DNA of 46,825 nt from assembly GCF_001418565.1 (NCBI RefSeq), contig NZ_LIQQ01000267.1:1-46825 (forward strand), read 5' to 3'. Under the pieces are notes generated by a model that had not been told where the DNA came from, did no database searches, and saw only the letters and a program-made list of their open reading frames with translations. The stretch comes from Streptomyces graminilatus. Lineage in GTDB: Bacteria > Actinomycetota > Actinomycetes > Streptomycetales > Streptomycetaceae. Made by a program: the position numbers and the translations under genes. How positions within the stretch are numbered: position 1 is the first letter of the stretch; each line of letters starts with the position of its first letter. Below, in pieces: positions 35,854 to 44,685 of the stretch.

Positions 35854-35914
35854 GGCCCTGTCAAGGGCCGTCGCGGGCCGTGGGGGGCTCCCCGGCTATC
35901 TCCGGGGAGCCCCC
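35854..35914. terminator. Two hairpins between the SSI and M14 genes
   Basis: First, GGCCCT/AGGGCC (35854-35859 and 35864-35869) with a GTCA loop lies at the SSI stop codon. Second, a perfect 13-bp stem GGGGGCTCCCCGG (35883-35895) and CCGGGGAGCCCCC (35902-35914) has a 6-base loop; the M14 stop codon (complement of 35896-35898) lies in this loop. This is a bidirectional terminator for convergent genes. Confidence 0.9.
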
Positions 35915-37194
35915 TCGCGCGCGTGTCGCGCCGCGGCCACCACCGTGCGGGCCTGGTGCTCGGCCTGGTGCTCCAGGGGCACCCAGCGGGCCCGGAAGCG
36001 GTCCATGAACGCCTCGCTCCAGGCCGCGACCAGGTCTTCGAGGCGCGGCGCGGCGCGGTCGTCGGTCTCCCGCAGGACCCGCAGCAGCATCGCGGCGGCC
36101 CGCAGCGGCAGCCGCCGCCCGAACGCGTCCACGCTGCCGACGTACGCCATCGTCGTGTCGGCGGGCGGGGTGTGCGTCCAGTCGGCGGCCAGTCCGGGCA
36201 CCAGCTCCAGCGCCCACTGGGCGGCCCGCAGCAGGGGCCCCTCGGCGCCCGTCAGCCGGGGCAGCGCGTCGGCGAGCACCTGTTCGACCTCCACCCCGTC
36301 CCGCAGCAGCCGGCCCGCCAGCCGCCGTATCGCCGCCGCCGGGGCGGGATGCGGGGCCGGGTCGTCCACCAGGTCGCTCGCCCACATCGGCACCTCGACG
36401 ACCGCCGTCAGACCGCCGTACCGGTGGGCGTGGTACCAGGTGCTGTGCCGCGCGTCGTCCGGCATGCTCGGGTACGCCGCGTCCGAGCCCGGCGCCGGCA
36501 TCACATGCACACCGGGCCCCGACGCGGGCCAGCCCGCCGCGTCCGAGGCGCCCGTCTCCACCGGGATGTGCAGCTCCGCCGCCGACTTGGCGAACGGCTC
36601 GGCGAGACCGGGGACGTCCTTCGTCAACTGCACCCAACTGCCACCCACGTCGGTGCCGTGCAGGGTGACCTGGAGATAGGGCCGCAGTTCGTCGATGACA
36701 CCGGTCAGGGCACGGGTCTCCGGCGGCAGCCGGTCGGGCGGCAGGACGGAGGGCGCCCACTCGGGCTGCTCGGGCCCGGCCGGCCGGTAGAAACCGAGGT
36801 GGTAGTCGAGCAGGCTGCGCGGCGCGGGCGTGACGTGCAGGCTGGCCCCGTCCGGGTCCGCGCACAGCAGGAAGTGCCATGAGGTGCCCGACCGCAACTC
36901 GCGGTCGTGCAGGGTCCGTTCCGCCAGCGACAGCAGCGTGGAACCGCCCGTGGGTTCATTCGCGTGGGCGCCCGCGACGACGAGCACGGCGCGTCGCGCG
37001 TGCCCCACGGACAGCAGGTGCAGGGGCCGTCCCGCGCGGGAGAGGCCCACCTGTCTGAAGGCGCACAGGCCGGGCCGGTGAGCCGCCAGCGCCCGGGCGG
37101 ACGAGACGAGTTCGTTCACACTGGGGTAGCGCTGCTCCGGCAGGAGACTCACCCCCGTCTGGTCCACCCGGCGTCGCAATCCGCAGTACCCCAT
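35896..37194 (-). CDS. M14-family zinc carboxypeptidase
   Basis: A 432-residue protein of the M14 peptidase family. Zinc ligands are His77 and Glu80 in GAHANEPTGG and His179 in VTLHGTD; the catalytic Glu267 is in AVVEVPMW. No signal peptide is visible, so the location is probably cytoplasmic. The C-terminal 110 residues form a helical extension not seen in short carboxypeptidases. ATG 37194 is the longest start; it has no ribosome site and a TTGACA (complement of 37205-37210) just upstream suggests the true start could be GTG 37152, giving VSLLPEQRYPSV. It may trim cell-wall peptides, amidated peptides or D-amino acids; that cannot be decided. Confidence 0.85.
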   Translation of the reverse strand: MGYCGLRRRVDQTGVSLLPEQRYPSVNELVSSARALAAHRPGLCAFRQVGLSRAGRPLHLLSVGHARRAVLVVAGAHANEPTGGSTLLSLAERTLHDRELRSGTSWHFLLCADPDGASLHVTPAPRSLLDYHLGFYRPAGPEQPEWAPSVLPPDRLPPETRALTGVIDELRPYLQVTLHGTDVGGSWVQLTKDVPGLAEPFAKSAAELHIPVETGASDAAGWPASGPGVHVMPAPGSDAAYPSMPDDARHSTWYHAHRYGGLTAVVEVPMWASDLVDDPAPHPAPAAAIRRLAGRLLRDGVEVEQVLADALPRLTGAEGPLLRAAQWALELVPGLAADWTHTPPADTTMAYVGSVDAFGRRLPLRAAAMLLRVLRETDDRAAPRLEDLVAAWSEAFMDRFRARWVPLEHQAEHQARTVVAAARHAREGAPRR

Positions 37195-37511
37195 GGCGTC
37201 AGGGAACTGTCAAGGTGGCGGTGGGGCGGCGCCAGGGGGCGCCAAGGAGCATTCGGCGCCGACGGCGACGGCCGGACGGGACAATCGCCGCGCGGGACGG
37301 CAGCTCACCGCCCGTCGAGAGGCCCTGTGCGGGCCGCCGGCGGGGCGCGAAGCGCTCGGCGGAACTCACCACCACGCGCCGGTTGTCCCGCGTGCCTGCC
37401 GGGAGCGTGCGCCTTGTGAGCCGGGCTCCAAGGCGCTCACGCGGGCGCGCGTTGAAAAATTCGCGCCCCCTCTCTTCACCCCTCTCTTCACCCCTCTGAT
37501 CACCCATCTGC
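37195..37511. other. Intergenic region between treY and the M14 gene
   Basis: 317 bases without a gene. It contains a hairpin with arms GGGCGCG (37443-37449) and CGCGCCC (37462-37468) around an A-rich loop, which on the minus strand would follow treY, and a pyrimidine-rich block in which CCTCTCTTCACC occurs twice (37470-37495). The hairpin is a candidate treY terminator. Confidence 0.5.
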
Positions 37512-39896
37512 TCACTCCTCGCCGACCCGCTCCAGCAACGCCACCGGCAGCCGCGCGAAAAGCTCCTCCACGCGCGCGTGCCCGGTGAACTCCCGCCCCG
37601 GAGCCAGCAGATCCGCCCACCTGCCCGGCGGCAGCGGCAGCCGCGTGTCCCGCCAGCCGCCCGTGTCCGCCAGCCGCAGGGACAGCCGGGTCACCGCCGT
37701 GACCACCTCCCCGGAGCGCGCGAACGCCACACAGTGCGCCGCCGCCGGACCCTCCGCGACGAGCGGCGCGTACGTCGCCGTGTCGCCGAACACCGCCGGG
37801 CGCCGCGCGCGCAGCCGCAGTGCCGCCGCCGTCAGCCCGTCCTTCTCACCGGGAGCCTCGGGAGGAAACCGGACCGGACGGCGGTTGTCCGGGTCCACCA
37901 GGGCCAGGTACTCGCTCTCCGTGCCCTGAAAGAGGTCCGGTACGCCCGGCATCGTCAGGTGGAGCAGGGCCGCGCCCAGGACGTTCGCCCGGATGTACGG
38001 CTCCAGGGCGCTCCGCAGCGCCGCCACGTGCTCGCCGGGCGCCCCGCACGGGCCCGCCGCCACGAACACCGCCACCGCCTCCTCGTACGCGGGCTCCTGC
38101 TCCGTCCAGGACGTGTGCAGGCCCGCCTCCCGGACGTGCTTCAGCAGGGCGCCCTGGAGACGCTCGGCGTCCGCCGGGCCCAGGCCGAAGGCCGTCTGCC
38201 AGGCCGCCCACGCCAGTTGGGCGTCGGGCACGCCCTCACCCGCGCGCGTGACCTCCGCCAGGACGTCGGCCCAGCGCCGGGGGCACTCGGTGAGCACGGC
38301 CAGCGCCGCGCGTACGTCGGCGCTGCGCTTCGTGTCGTGCGTCGACAGCACCGTCCCGGTGGCCGGCCAGTCGCGCTGCACGCGCGCGCAGTAGGCGTGG
38401 AAGTCCTCCGGGGACACGGCGGGGCCGCCCGGGCTGCCGCCGACCTCGGTCGCCGACAGCAGCGGCACATAGCGGTAGAACGCGGTGTCCTCCACGGACT
38501 TGGCCCGCAGCGCCGACGACGTCTGCGCGAACCGCTCCCGGAACCCGACCTGCCCGGGCCCGTTCCCGTAGGTCCCGAGCAGCAGGCCCCTTACGACGTC
38601 CACGGCGCCGCCCTCCTCCGGGACGGCGAACGCCTGCCGGGCCTGAGCGGCGGCCTCCTCGGTGACCACGGAGGCGGTGTCCCCGGGGGTGTAGGGGCGG
38701 TAGACCTCCATGCGGACCAGCAGTTCGCGCAGCGCGGTACGCAGGGCCCAGGGGGCGCGGTCGCGCGGCGCGGGATCCGGGGAGCCGGCGCAGAGCCGGT
38801 CCGCCTCCCGGGTCAGCCGGTCCACCTCGGTGGCCAGCTCATGCGTCGCCACCTTGTACGCGGCCCGCCGTACCGTCGCCTCCCAGTGCCCGCCCCGGTC
38901 GGCCTGAGGGGCCGCGAACCGCCGGTACTGGCCGAGGAGTTCACCCACGCCCGCCGGGTCCGTGAACAGGCCGTCCAGGTGCCGCAGGGCGTCGTAGCCG
39001 GTGGTCCCCGCGACCGGCCAGCCCGCCGGCAGATGCTCCCCGTCGGCCAGGATCTTCTCGACCACCGTCCAGCGGCCCCCGGTCGCCTCGTGGAGCCGGC
39101 GCAGATACCCGCCCGGGTCGGCGAGACCGTCCGGGTGATCGACCCGCAGCCCGTCCACCACCCCGTCGGCGAGCAGCTCCAGCACCTTCCCGTGGGTCGC
39201 CGCGAACACCTCGGGGTCCTCGACCCGCACCCCGATCAGCTCCGAGATGCTGAAGAACCGCCGGTAGTTCAGCTCCGTGCGCGCCAGCCGCCACCACGCC
39301 GGGCGGTACCACTGGGCGTCGACGAGCCGGTCCAACGGCAGCTCCTCGGTGCCCTCGCGCAGCGGCAGGACATGGTCGTAGTAGCGCAGGACGTGGCCGT
39401 CGTACCCCAGGTGCGCGTCCTGCCACCGCTCGACCCTCAGCCGGTCCCGCTCCGCCCCGATCGGCCCCCCGAGCACCGGGAGCAGCAGGCGCCCGCCCTG
39501 CGCCTCCCAGTCGATGTCGAACCACCGCGCGTACGGCGACGCGGGGCCCTCGCGGAGCACCTCCCACAGGGGGCGGTTGTGACGCGGGGACATGGCCATG
39601 TGGTTGGGCACGATGTCCGCGACCAGGCCGAGACCGTGCTCCCGCGCGGTACGCGCCAGCGCCCGCAGTCCCTCCTCGCCGCCCAGTTCGGCGCGCACGC
39701 GCGCGTGGTCCACGACGTCGTAGCCGTGCGTAGAACCCGGGACGGACTCCAGGAACGGCGACAGATGCAGATGCGAGACGCCGAGCGAGGCCAGATACGG
39801 CACGGCGGACGCCGCCGCGCCGAACGGGAACGCGGGCTGGAGTTGCAGCCGGTAGGTCGCCGTGGGCACGACCGGCTCAGGACGCTCAGGTGTCAT
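37512..39896 (-). CDS. treY: Malto-oligosyltrehalose synthase (TreY)
   Basis: A 794-residue GH13_26 enzyme that converts the reducing-end alpha-1,4 bond of a malto-oligosaccharide to an alpha,alpha-1,1 bond. Motifs: VADIVPNHM (about residues 92-100), VDGLRVDHPDGL with nucleophile Asp253, WTVVEKILADGE with Glu280, and LSTHDTKRSADVRAAL for the third acid. Length agrees with actinobacterial TreY. ATG 39896 is used; the ribosome site is weak. It works with TreZ and is supplied by GlgX-debranched glycogen. A terminator separates it from glgX, so the genes may be transcribed separately. Confidence 0.95.
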   Translation of the reverse strand: MTPERPEPVVPTATYRLQLQPAFPFGAAASAVPYLASLGVSHLHLSPFLESVPGSTHGYDVVDHARVRAELGGEEGLRALARTAREHGLGLVADIVPNHMAMSPRHNRPLWEVLREGPASPYARWFDIDWEAQGGRLLLPVLGGPIGAERDRLRVERWQDAHLGYDGHVLRYYDHVLPLREGTEELPLDRLVDAQWYRPAWWRLARTELNYRRFFSISELIGVRVEDPEVFAATHGKVLELLADGVVDGLRVDHPDGLADPGGYLRRLHEATGGRWTVVEKILADGEHLPAGWPVAGTTGYDALRHLDGLFTDPAGVGELLGQYRRFAAPQADRGGHWEATVRRAAYKVATHELATEVDRLTREADRLCAGSPDPAPRDRAPWALRTALRELLVRMEVYRPYTPGDTASVVTEEAAAQARQAFAVPEEGGAVDVVRGLLLGTYGNGPGQVGFRERFAQTSSALRAKSVEDTAFYRYVPLLSATEVGGSPGGPAVSPEDFHAYCARVQRDWPATGTVLSTHDTKRSADVRAALAVLTECPRRWADVLAEVTRAGEGVPDAQLAWAAWQTAFGLGPADAERLQGALLKHVREAGLHTSWTEQEPAYEEAVAVFVAAGPCGAPGEHVAALRSALEPYIRANVLGAALLHLTMPGVPDLFQGTESEYLALVDPDNRRPVRFPPEAPGEKDGLTAAALRLRARRPAVFGDTATYAPLVAEGPAAAHCVAFARSGEVVTAVTRLSLRLADTGGWRDTRLPLPPGRWADLLAPGREFTGHARVEELFARLPVALLERVGEE

Positions 39897-39970
39897 GGGA
39901 ACCTACGTACCCGCCCTGCCGCCTTTCGTGTCAGCCCGTGCCGGCGACTCCCGCACACGGCCCCGAAAAC

Positions 39971-39996
39971 GGCCCTCCACGCGCGCGTGGAGGGCC
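39971..39996 (-). terminator. 26-bp perfect palindrome terminator after glgX
   Basis: Positions 39971-39996 form a perfect 13+13 palindrome with core ACGCGCGCGT. On the minus strand it is followed by GTTTTCGG, a rudimentary T tract, 21 bases beyond the glgX stop. This is the typical intrinsic-terminator layout. Confidence 0.85.
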
Positions 39997-40017
39997 GCGA
40001 GAACGACTGGGCGACGA

Positions 40018-42159
40018 CTACGCCGGGCGTCGCAGCACCGTCAGACTGCGGTCCAGGAGGGTCAGACGGTCGCCCGCCGCCACCTTCGCGCCCGTGCCCG
40101 GTGCCACGCCCTCCGGGCGGGTCGTGTCGACCACCACCTGCCACTGGCGGCCGTGGTTGACCGGCACCACGAACTCCAGGGACTTCGGCGACGCGTTGAA
40201 CATCAGCAGGAACGAGTCGTCGGTGACACGCTCCCCGCGCGAGTCCGGCTCCGAGATGGCGTTGCCGTTGAGGAACACGCTCAGCGCGACCGCCTGCGCG
40301 GAGTTCCAGTCGCGCTGGACCATCTCCTCGCCCGCCGGAGTGAACCAGGCGATGTCCGACAGATCGTCGTGGGTGCCCTCCACGGGACGGCCGTGGAAGA
40401 AGCGGCGCCTGCGGAAGACCGGGTGGTCCTTGCGCAGCCACACCATCGCGCGCGTGAACTCCAGCAGTCCCGCGGAGCCGGGATCGGCTGCGGACTCGTC
40501 GTTGTCGGCGCCGCCCGGCCACGGCACCCAGGAGATCTCGTTGTCCTGGCAGTACGCGTTGTTGTTGCCGCCCTGGGTGCGGGCGAACTCGTCGCCGTGG
40601 CTGATCATCGGCACGCCCTGGGACAGCATCAGCGTCGCGACGAAGTTCCGGAGCTGGCGCGCCCGCAGGGCCAGGACGCCGGGGTCGTCCGTGTCGCCCT
40701 CCGCGCCGCAGTTCCAGGACCGGTTGTGGCTCTCGCCGTCCCGGTTGTCCTCGCCGTTGGCCAGGTTGCGCTTCTCGTTGTACGACACCAGGTCGCCCAG
40801 CGTGAAACCGTCGTGGCAGGTCACGAAGTTGATCGAGGCCAGCGGACGGCGGCCGTCGTCCTGGTAGAGGTCCGAGGAGCCGGTGAGCCGGGACGCGAAC
40901 TCCGCGAGCGTGCGCGGCTCGCCCCGCCACATGTCCCGTACGGTGTCGCGGTACATGCCGTTCCACTCGGTCCACAGCGGCGGGAAGTTGCCCACCTGGT
41001 AGCCGCCCTCGCCCACGTCCCACGGCTCGGCGATCAGCTTCACCTGGGACACCACCGGGTCCTGCTGGACCAGGTCGAAGAACGACGACAGCCGGTCCAC
41101 CTCGTGGAACTGCCGGGCCAGGGTGGCCGCGAGGTCGAAGCGGAAACCGTCGACGTGCATCTCGGTGACCCAGTAACGCAGCGAGTCCATGATCATCTGG
41201 AGCACGTGCGGGGACCGCATGAGCAGCGAGTTCCCGGTGCCCGTGGTGTCCGTGTAGTAGCGCCGGTCCTCGGCGAGCCGGTAGTACTGCGCGTTGTCGA
41301 TGCCCTTGAAGGACAGGGTCGGGCCGAGGTGGTTGCCCTCGGCGGTGTGGTTGTAGACCACGTCCAGGATGACCTCGATACCGGCCTCGTGGAGCGCCCG
41401 CACCGCCGACTTGAACTCCAGCACCTGCTGGCCCCGGTCGCCCCAGGACGCGTACGCGTTGTGCGGGGCGAAGAAGCCGATCGTGTTGTAACCCCAGTAG
41501 TTGCTCAGCCCCATGTCCACCAGACGGTGGTCGTTCACGAACTGGTGCACCGGCATCAGTTCGAGGGCCGTCACACCGAGTGCGGTCAGATGTTCGATGA
41601 TCGCGGGGTGGGCGAGCCCCGCGTAGGTGCCGCGCAGCTCCTCGGGCAGCGCCGGGTGGCGCATCGTCAGGCCCTTCACATGGGCCTCGTAGATCACCGT
41701 GTGGTGGTACTCGGTGCGCGGGCGCCGGTCGTCGCCCCAGTCGAAGTACGGGTTGACCACCACCGACGACATGGTGTGCGGCGCCGAGTCGAGGTCGTTG
41801 CGCCGCTCGGGCTCGCCGAAGTGGTAGCCGTACACCTCCTCGCCCCAGGCGATCGAACCGCTGATCGCCTTGGCGTACGGATCGAGCAGCAGCTTCGCCG
41901 AATTGGACCGCCGGCCGCGCTCGGGCTCGTACGGACCGTGCACCCGGAAGCCGTACCGCTGCCCCGGCATCACACCGGGCAGGTAGGCGTGCCGGACGAA
42001 CGCGTCGCTCTCCCGCAGCTCCACCGCGGTCTCCGAGCCGTCGTCGTGCAGCAGACACAGCTCGACCCGGTCGGCGGCCTCCGAGAAGACCGCGAAGTTG
42101 GTGCCGGCGCCGTCGTACGTGGCACCGAGTGGGTACGCCTCTCCTGGCCAGACCTGCAT
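40018..42159 (-). CDS. glgX: Glycogen debranching enzyme (GlgX/TreX)
   Basis: A 713-residue GH13_11 isoamylase-type enzyme that hydrolyses alpha-1,6 branches of glycogen. An N-terminal CBM48-like domain (residues 1-150) is followed by the barrel: ILDVVYNHTAEG (266-274), nucleophile Asp342 in VDGFRFDLAATL, acid/base Glu378 in KLIAEPWDVG, and FVTCHDGFTLGD for the stabilising Asp. In trehalose-making bacteria the enzyme is also called TreX, and it provides linear chains to TreY. ATG 42159 is used; no strong ribosome site is present. It is divergent from the amine-oxidase genes. Confidence 0.95.
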   Translation of the reverse strand: MQVWPGEAYPLGATYDGAGTNFAVFSEAADRVELCLLHDDGSETAVELRESDAFVRHAYLPGVMPGQRYGFRVHGPYEPERGRRSNSAKLLLDPYAKAISGSIAWGEEVYGYHFGEPERRNDLDSAPHTMSSVVVNPYFDWGDDRRPRTEYHHTVIYEAHVKGLTMRHPALPEELRGTYAGLAHPAIIEHLTALGVTALELMPVHQFVNDHRLVDMGLSNYWGYNTIGFFAPHNAYASWGDRGQQVLEFKSAVRALHEAGIEVILDVVYNHTAEGNHLGPTLSFKGIDNAQYYRLAEDRRYYTDTTGTGNSLLMRSPHVLQMIMDSLRYWVTEMHVDGFRFDLAATLARQFHEVDRLSSFFDLVQQDPVVSQVKLIAEPWDVGEGGYQVGNFPPLWTEWNGMYRDTVRDMWRGEPRTLAEFASRLTGSSDLYQDDGRRPLASINFVTCHDGFTLGDLVSYNEKRNLANGEDNRDGESHNRSWNCGAEGDTDDPGVLALRARQLRNFVATLMLSQGVPMISHGDEFARTQGGNNNAYCQDNEISWVPWPGGADNDESAADPGSAGLLEFTRAMVWLRKDHPVFRRRRFFHGRPVEGTHDDLSDIAWFTPAGEEMVQRDWNSAQAVALSVFLNGNAISEPDSRGERVTDDSFLLMFNASPKSLEFVVPVNHGRQWQVVVDTTRPEGVAPGTGAKVAAGDRLTLLDRSLTVLRRPA

Positions 42160-42352
42160 GCGCTCGACTCTCTCAGTTGTCGTCCGTCGCTGGGCCCTAC
42201 TCCACTGCGAGTCTTCCCGAAAGTGATGGAACCACCTACGACTTACGTCCCTCTTACCGTGCGACAGGCGCGTACCCGCAGAGGCGGGGACGCCGGAACA
42301 ATTCCTTCTTCACGTACTCCCTGGGCTGCGAGGGGGAGTAAGGGGACAAAAC

Positions 42353-43180
42353 GTGCGCAAAATCGTGCGCCGCCATCTGGGCAAGGTGGTGGCGGGTACG
42401 GGGATCGCGGTGGCCGGTACGGCATTGATGGTCGCCGTGACGCTGCCGGGATCGGCAGGGGCCGACGAATCGGGCGGCAACGGGACCGGTGGCAGCAGTA
42501 CGTCGGCCGACGGCGGCGGCGCGGGACAGGCCGCGCAGCAGCCGGGCGCGGTACCGCCCGGTGTCGTCGAACCGGCACCCGCCGAGGGCGAGAAGGGCAA
42601 GGGCCGTGACCCGCTGACCGACGACGAGATGGCCCGGGTCGAGCGGATCGCCGGGAACACGCGGATGCTCGACTCCGCCGAGAACGTGGAGGGACAGCCC
42701 GGCGCACAGCGGATCGGCGTCGACCTCGCCGAGCCGGACGCCGCCGAGGTGGACAACCCGAACGCGCCCCGGCGCGCGGTGGTGTCGTACTACGACTACA
42801 AGGACGACGCCCTGGTCACCAGGACCGTCAACCTCGACACCGGCAAGGTCGAGCGGACCGACACCCAGCGGGGCGTCCAGCCGCCGCTGAGCCGCGCCGA
42901 GACCTTCGAGGCGACCAAGCTGCTGATCGCCGACCCGCTGGGCGAGGGCCTGCGGGCCGACTACAAGGACGCCACCAGCAAGGAACTCACCTCGCCGGAC
43001 CAGCTGCTTGTCACCAGCATGGTGTACAAGGCCGTTCCTGGCGCCCAGCCCGCCGAGTTCGACAAGTGCGGCGACCACCGCTGCGTGCGGATCTTCCCGA
43101 AGGCGAAGAACGGGCCGTGGATCGACTCCCGTTCGCTCGTGGTCGACCTGAGCGCCCACAAGGTGGCCAAGCTCGGCTGA
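42353..43180 (+). CDS. Secreted N-terminal (N2/N3-like) subunit of a split copper amine oxidase
   Basis: A 275-residue exported protein. The N-terminus VRKIVRRHLGKVVAGTG with consecutive arginines and an A-rich core suggests a Tat or Sec signal peptide ending near ADA/GAD around residue 36. A Gly/Ser/Pro-rich linker follows, then a domain (residues 80-270) containing PLTDDEMARVERIAG, VTRTVNLDTGKVE and GVQPPLSRAETFEATKLLIADPL. These features resemble the N2/N3 cystatin-like domains that precede the catalytic domain of copper amine oxidases. GTG 42353 follows AAGGGG. The next gene encodes the matching catalytic domain, so the two are probably subunits of one enzyme. Function is inferred from that pairing. 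Confidence 0.75.
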   Translation: MRKIVRRHLGKVVAGTGIAVAGTALMVAVTLPGSAGADESGGNGTGGSSTSADGGGAGQAAQQPGAVPPGVVEPAPAEGEKGKGRDPLTDDEMARVERIAGNTRMLDSAENVEGQPGAQRIGVDLAEPDAAEVDNPNAPRRAVVSYYDYKDDALVTRTVNLDTGKVERTDTQRGVQPPLSRAETFEATKLLIADPLGEGLRADYKDATSKELTSPDQLLVTSMVYKAVPGAQPAEFDKCGDHRCVRIFPKAKNGPWIDSRSLVVDLSAHKVAKLG

Positions 43181-43271
43181 CCAGGTGAAGGCCGCCCCGA
43201 TTCACCCGCGGCCGGAACCTTTCCTCACCTTCCCCTTTCCCAGCTCTCACCCCCTACGGAGTCTCTTCGTC

Positions 43272-44570
43272 ATGCGTGAAAAGAGTTTGCTCGTCGGCCT
43301 CTCCGCGGTCGCGCTGGCCGCCGGTCTGACCACGGCGGCGGGGCCGGCCACCGCCCAGCCGAAGGCCGCGCCCGTACCGCCCGCCGAGTGCAGCGCGGCC
43401 TACCGCATCGAGCAGAAGCTCAGCACCGGCACCACCTGGCGGATGTGCTGGCGCTACGACGGCAGGGCCGGGCTCGTCCTGGAGAACATCTCGTACCAGC
43501 CCCCGGGCGAAGCCGCGCCGATCAAGGTCCTCAACTCCGCACGGCTGGCCCAGATCCACGTCCCCTACGACGACGGTAAGGCCGAGTACCAGGACCTGAC
43601 CGGGGCGGGCTTCGCCCAGGGCCTGCGGAACATGGCGCCCGGCGAATGCCCCGGCGGCACCATCAAGACCGTCAAGGTTCCCGAGGCCTGGGACCCGGCG
43701 GACGAGAACGTCAAGGGCCTGTGCACCACGACCCGTTCGCGCGGCCACGCCTACCGTATGCAGGGCGACACCGCGAACAAGGTCTGGCAGACCCAGGGCA
43801 AGGAACTGCTCGTCTACACGGTCAACCAGACCGGCTGGTACGAGTACATCACCGAGTGGCGCTTCCAGGACGACGGCACCATCGGCATGAACGTCGGCGC
43901 CACCGGCAGCCTCGCGCCCGAGGACTACGACGCGGGCGACGGCCGCGGCTGGCCCATCGGCAAGGGCGCCAAGGCGTACGCCACCAGCCACAGCCACAAC
44001 GTGTTCTGGCGGCTCGACTTCGGCCTCGACGGCTCCTCCAAGGGCAAGGTCGAGCAGTACGACTCCGTGGTGAGCCCGCCCGCGAGCGGCGAGGAGGGTC
44101 CGACCAACAAGACGACCCGCACCCCGATCACCAAGGAACTCGCGGGCGACGCCAAGAACATGCGCTGGTGGCGCATGGTCAGCGCGACCGGCAAGAACAA
44201 GGACGGCCACGCGCGGTCGTACGAGATCGTCCCCGGCCCCACCACCAAGTACCCGGGCCGCAGCTACACCCGGCACGACGTGTACTTCACCGAGTACAAC
44301 AAGTGCGAGCAGTTCTCCAGCGACAACCTGGGCAACTGCGGTGCCGGCGCCAAGACGTCCGTCGACGGATGGGTCAACGGGCAGACCCTCACCCACCCGT
44401 TGGTCTGGGTGAACGTGGGCTTCCACCACATAGCCCGGGACGAGGACCAGCAGCCCATGCCGGTCCACTGGCAGGGCTTCTCCATCGCCCCGCGCGATGT
44501 CACCGCTATGAATCCGCTCACTCCCGCAGCCCTCGCCGACCAGAACGGGCATGTCGGAAGCGGGGATTGA
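43272..44570 (+). CDS. Secreted copper amine oxidase catalytic subunit (tyramine oxidase subunit B-like)
   Basis: A 432-residue exported protein with signal peptide (residues 1-28). The rest matches the catalytic domain of copper amine oxidases, which oxidise primary amines to aldehydes. His240 and His242 (ATSHSHNVF) and His385 or His386 (FHHIARDEDQQPMP) are the copper ligands, and Asp108 (YQDLTGAG) is the likely base. The TPQ cofactor Tyr should be Tyr190 in TGWYEYITEW, but the usual Asn before it is Trp189 and the rest of the TxxNY pattern is changed. The other half of a standard enzyme, the N2/N3 domains, is encoded by the previous gene. ATG 43272 follows ACGGAG. It may be an active two-chain oxidase or one with altered cofactor chemistry. 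Confidence 0.85.
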   Translation: MREKSLLVGLSAVALAAGLTTAAGPATAQPKAAPVPPAECSAAYRIEQKLSTGTTWRMCWRYDGRAGLVLENISYQPPGEAAPIKVLNSARLAQIHVPYDDGKAEYQDLTGAGFAQGLRNMAPGECPGGTIKTVKVPEAWDPADENVKGLCTTTRSRGHAYRMQGDTANKVWQTQGKELLVYTVNQTGWYEYITEWRFQDDGTIGMNVGATGSLAPEDYDAGDGRGWPIGKGAKAYATSHSHNVFWRLDFGLDGSSKGKVEQYDSVVSPPASGEEGPTNKTTRTPITKELAGDAKNMRWWRMVSATGKNKDGHARSYEIVPGPTTKYPGRSYTRHDVYFTEYNKCEQFSSDNLGNCGAGAKTSVDGWVNGQTLTHPLVWVNVGFHHIARDEDQQPMPVHWQGFSIAPRDVTAMNPLTPAALADQNGHVGSGD

Positions 44571-44630
44571 GAAACGACCCTGTCCATCCTGCTGCACCGC
44601 CGACCGCTCCCGGAGTACCCTTCCTTGATC

Positions 44631-44650
44631 GTTGGCCGGGCTCGGCCAAC
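44631..44650 (+). terminator. Hairpin after the amine oxidase genes
   Basis: GTTGGCCG (44631-44638) and CGGCCAAC (44643-44650) are perfect 8-base arms with a GGCT tetraloop, 60 bases beyond the oxidase stop and 36 before the HEPN gene. It is a likely terminator, or a leader structure for the next gene. Confidence 0.6.
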
Positions 44651-44685
44651 GGGGAGAGCTCGGGGGAGCGGAAGGCGGTGCGCGG

